Source: Ophiodon elongatus (taxonomy: Eukaryota; Chordata; Actinopteri; Perciformes; Hexagrammidae). From it: 64,000 bases of DNA. The translations under genes and the position numbers were made by a program. Position 1 is the stretch's first letter. Every line of letters starts with the position of its first letter. The notes under the pieces are model-generated. The model saw nothing but the letters and a program-made list of their open reading frames with translations, ran no database searches and was not told the DNA's origin. The DNA lies in NCBI GenBank assembly GCA_016806645.1, contig JACSYO010000389.1:2394001-2458000 (forward strand). Reading direction: 5' to 3'. Shown here piece by piece: positions 60,860 to 64,000 of the stretch.

Positions 60860-63800
60860 AATGATCGACGGGGGGGAAAGGGCTCAGGTCTATGTGGCGT
60901 GTAATGTGCTTCGCATGGCACACTGTGTGCTGTCTACCCAACTGAGAGTGGTAAGTGATGCTCGTGCGTGTGTTCACATGTATGTGAGTGTGACGATGTC
61001 TGTTCCTTGATCATCTGAGAGCAGCAGAGACGAGCTCGGTGTGCCGCAGCCTGTTGCTAGGTTTCCCTGCGTTCCACCTGGCAGGAGATAAACCAAGTAG
61101 ACGCTTTTGTCTCGGGAAACTGTCCAATTAGTGAGTGACTGAACCAGGTAGTACACATATTACCATAGTCTGAATGATGTATCTATGTTTTATCTTCTTT
61201 GCTAATGACTTGCCTCCTAGTTGCTGCCTAAATGAATTTATTTAAAAGAATATCTACTTCCAAAAGAATATGTATTTTTTTTCAACCTCGACATCGTCAA
61301 GTTTCTCTCTCAGTTATAAGTGAGTATTGTCAGCAGGTGTCTCCTTCATCATCACATTTCATAGTACATATAAGCCCTTTACCTGCTGTTTAAGTGGACT
61401 GACATCTATCGTTTCTGTTTTCTATGGACAAACACAAATAGTAGAATTAATGTTTGTGGAAGTAAAGTTTTATAAGAAGAAGTAATGCGCAAAATCGAAC
61501 AGTCGAACTGTCTCGTGCAGCAGCAAAGACAGAAGATGTAACAGTAACATCTGCTATAAAACACATCAACACATTTTTGGAGCAAACAGAACCTTGTTCA
61601 TTCACCGTGGTGTATTTTGCTGCTGCACTTATTGTACTTTTACCCTTTTTGATTGTTATGTCAACATCAGCGGTGTAAATGTACAACCAAGGCTCACTGC
61701 AAATTGTGAAATAGTCCCCAGAAATGTAATCTTTTGATTTGTGTACACGCACACAAATTTTCCACTTTTTTTTCGTGACGTGCAGCACGACTTTCAAACG
61801 CACATTAGGTTGAGGAAAAACATCACGATCGAGCTTAAAATAAGTGTCTTATCTTAGCAACTGTGACAGATGTGGATAGGTCATGGAAGAAGATGACTCA
61901 AAAGATGAGTTTCCAGCATTTATTTGTTCCTGCAGAAGATAATATAACACATATAAATTGCCTTCTGGTCTCTAGCTCTGCACATCTGCTCCCCAAACAT
62001 GCAAAATAACAGAATTCACACAGAGGAATAAAATCTTTGCCAAAGAGACTAAATACAAACAGCTACAAAACTTATATTTTAACGGTCTAAATGACACGTA
62101 ACAGCTGGATACTGTGATCGTATTAGCAGACATTAACGTGTGTAACATAAACTGTTCAATTTTCAAAGAATATAACAAAATAGTGAGGGGAAAACGTGAC
62201 CATGGAAGCTTAGGAGGCGCAGAAGAGGTGAGATGTCATTTCTACAGGAAACTCTGCAGAAAATTAAAAAAATAACGCTAAATAAAAATAATCCATCAAA
62301 ATTCACACATACTCAACAGGATCGATGAACAAAATTGAAATATTACAAATTGAAAATAAGAAATACACAACAATGGAAAATGTAAAGTTGTGATATTTTC
62401 CTGTTAAACTAAATCAAAGCTACATATTTACAGGAAGAATGGCAGGTACTTTTTAGAGGCAAAATGGTCAGCTTCTTAATCACACAATCAGTCACTTTAC
62501 TTCCAACCCAATCTCTCAACCCATCTGACATCGGCCAGGCGACGGAGAACCCTCTGGGCGTAAAAGGCTGTATTTCTGGGGCTCCCGTGTAGATAGCGGA
62601 TGTCTGGGCCAAAACATTACTTTTCTGTGTGCTGCTTATGGTTTACAGTCTGATTAGCAACCTGAGAAGTGAGACTGGAGTTGAGAGACGACGTGTAAGA
62701 ACGTAAGACGTTCCCAAGTAGCCAGTTTACACAATCATTTTAATCCAATGAAAAGCTAAATCATTGTCAGACGATAGCTTTGATTAACGTGACTAAACGT
62801 ATCTTGAATAAAACTTGAAAATATTATCTCGTCCGTGAACATGAACAACAACTCCCATGAACCCACGCTACCTTCACGACCTCATGGAAGTCCAGGCTTT
62901 TGTTATTGCTCTGATTGAGAGACTTAAATTTCATACTGAGCTTTTAAGAAGGTAATTGGCTCTTTATCTGCCTTCCAACATGGCGACCAGTGACACCACG
63001 TCAAAGTGCTCTGCATTGTCCCACAAGTTGTTACTCTGTCCTCCTCTTTGTTCTCTCAATCTAAATGCTGTTGAGCCAACGTCAAGCGAAAGTCATCTGC
63101 ACTTTGCAGCTCATTTGAATCTCCCTCTCTCTCGGCCTCTCCGTGTTGCCGTGGCTTCTCTCCACACCAGAGAATAACATTTAAATTGGCTCTCCGCTGG
63201 ACAGCCGCAGGTTTATTATTAGCCTGCTGACAATCAGGGTAATTATGGGATGTCAGGAGGCTCTCTGTGGCTGATGGACAAAGCTATTTCCTTTCTTTGG
63301 GGGGTACAAGTTAAACTTAAGAGGCAGAGGTGACTCTGATTGACTCTTTTCATCAGACTAGGAATAGAAACGCAGAGCTGGCTGCCTGCAGTCAATGGTG
63401 TCGGTTTGCTAGTCTCTTGTCACGGTATGTAAATCAGTTGTCACATGAGATTAACATGTAAATACACCTTGTGTATCTCTACAAAGACAACATGTAGCGG
63501 ACGCTGGATGGAGTGTGTGCAAACAGAGAAATAGTCATCGGACTAAATCACCCAGTGATGAATTTGGTGAACTGGAAGAATGATAAAGATCACATCGGGG
63601 CAAGATTTGTTGCAGAAGGGTGAGAAAGTGAGCATGACGATTTGGAGTGCTGTGATGAATACTGTTGTACCAAACTCGCATACATGAGGCCATGGATTTG
63701 AACCTGTCGCTGAGCGGGGGACTACTGAGACCTGAGCTCCCATCTCATTAATGATCACCCTGTCAGGTGTGTTACATAAGAAAAAACGTAATAACAAAGG

Positions 63801-64000
63801 AATGTGATCTCCTGGCCCTCATCAGCAGGGAGCCGAATGATGAAAGACAACCATCTCCACGTCTCTTCCCTCAGCTCTCGGCTAATGAAGGGATCAGTCA
63901 TCCTTTCAAAATTGATCTCGGGAAATCATGCGGGCTCGACGACATTCAAAAGTTTGAATCTCGTCACTTTGGCTGCACTTCAGTTTCTGCATGGTCACTT
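60860..64000. other. Intergenic to window end, nothing recognised
   Basis: A further decayed copy of the GGTTAGG family (aggttgaggaaaaacatcac, gagcttaaaataagtg) lies at about 61770-61860. GC-richer non-repetitive stretches at 62950-63330 could be conserved non-coding elements but show no coding frame. No gene crosses the right edge as far as I can see. Confidence 0.5.

Overview
This is vertebrate nuclear DNA, most likely from a spiny-rayed (percomorph-type) bony fish. The window is AT-rich, its multi-exon gene has short GT-AG introns, and there are many CA/TG microsatellites, small terminal-inverted-repeat transposons, decayed LINE pieces and dispersed repeats of kinds I recognise from teleost genomes. 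An intronless troponin T gene is itself a described teleost feature. There are no operons, CRISPR arrays or other prokaryotic features.

Layout. (1) 651-1463, plus strand: a complete 270-residue troponin T reading frame in one uninterrupted exon, with a short upstream region and candidate poly(A) signals. (2) 1.5-19.4 kb: repeat-rich intergenic DNA holding a CA microsatellite, a GACTTGGG-type minisatellite, a LINE ORF2 tail and three short inverted-repeat DNA transposons (9642-10358, 12811-13276, 17139-17589). (3) 19453-28942, minus strand: a complete synaptotagmin-10 gene. I resolved it into seven coding exons with consistent splice phases, giving a 532-residue protein; the short last exon (19453-19524) lies 2.1 kb beyond exon 6. 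A CpG-rich stretch lies just upstream. (4) 29.3-48.3 kb: a long gene-poor stretch with many decayed dispersed repeats, one possible solo LTR and a LINE endonuclease fragment. (5) 48367-49339, plus strand: five consecutive exons from the C-terminal half of a USP37-like ubiquitin-specific protease domain. The catalytic-cysteine exons were not found, and the catalytic-histidine exon has a damaged acceptor and an apparent frameshift, so it is probably a gene relic. (6) 49.4-64 kb: intergenic DNA with microsatellites and dispersed repeats, no recognised gene, and one doubtful minus-strand exon-like frame at 53491-53700.

The three genes are functionally unrelated: a thin-filament muscle protein, a vesicle calcium sensor and a deubiquitinase relic. 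Nothing suggests that they work together. I found no convincing new multi-gene system. The points most worth a second look are the apparently young USP37-like relic, the intact intronless troponin T with its altered C-terminus, a tandem pair of in-phase splice donors in syt10 exon 1, and copies of the same repeat families inside and outside the genes.
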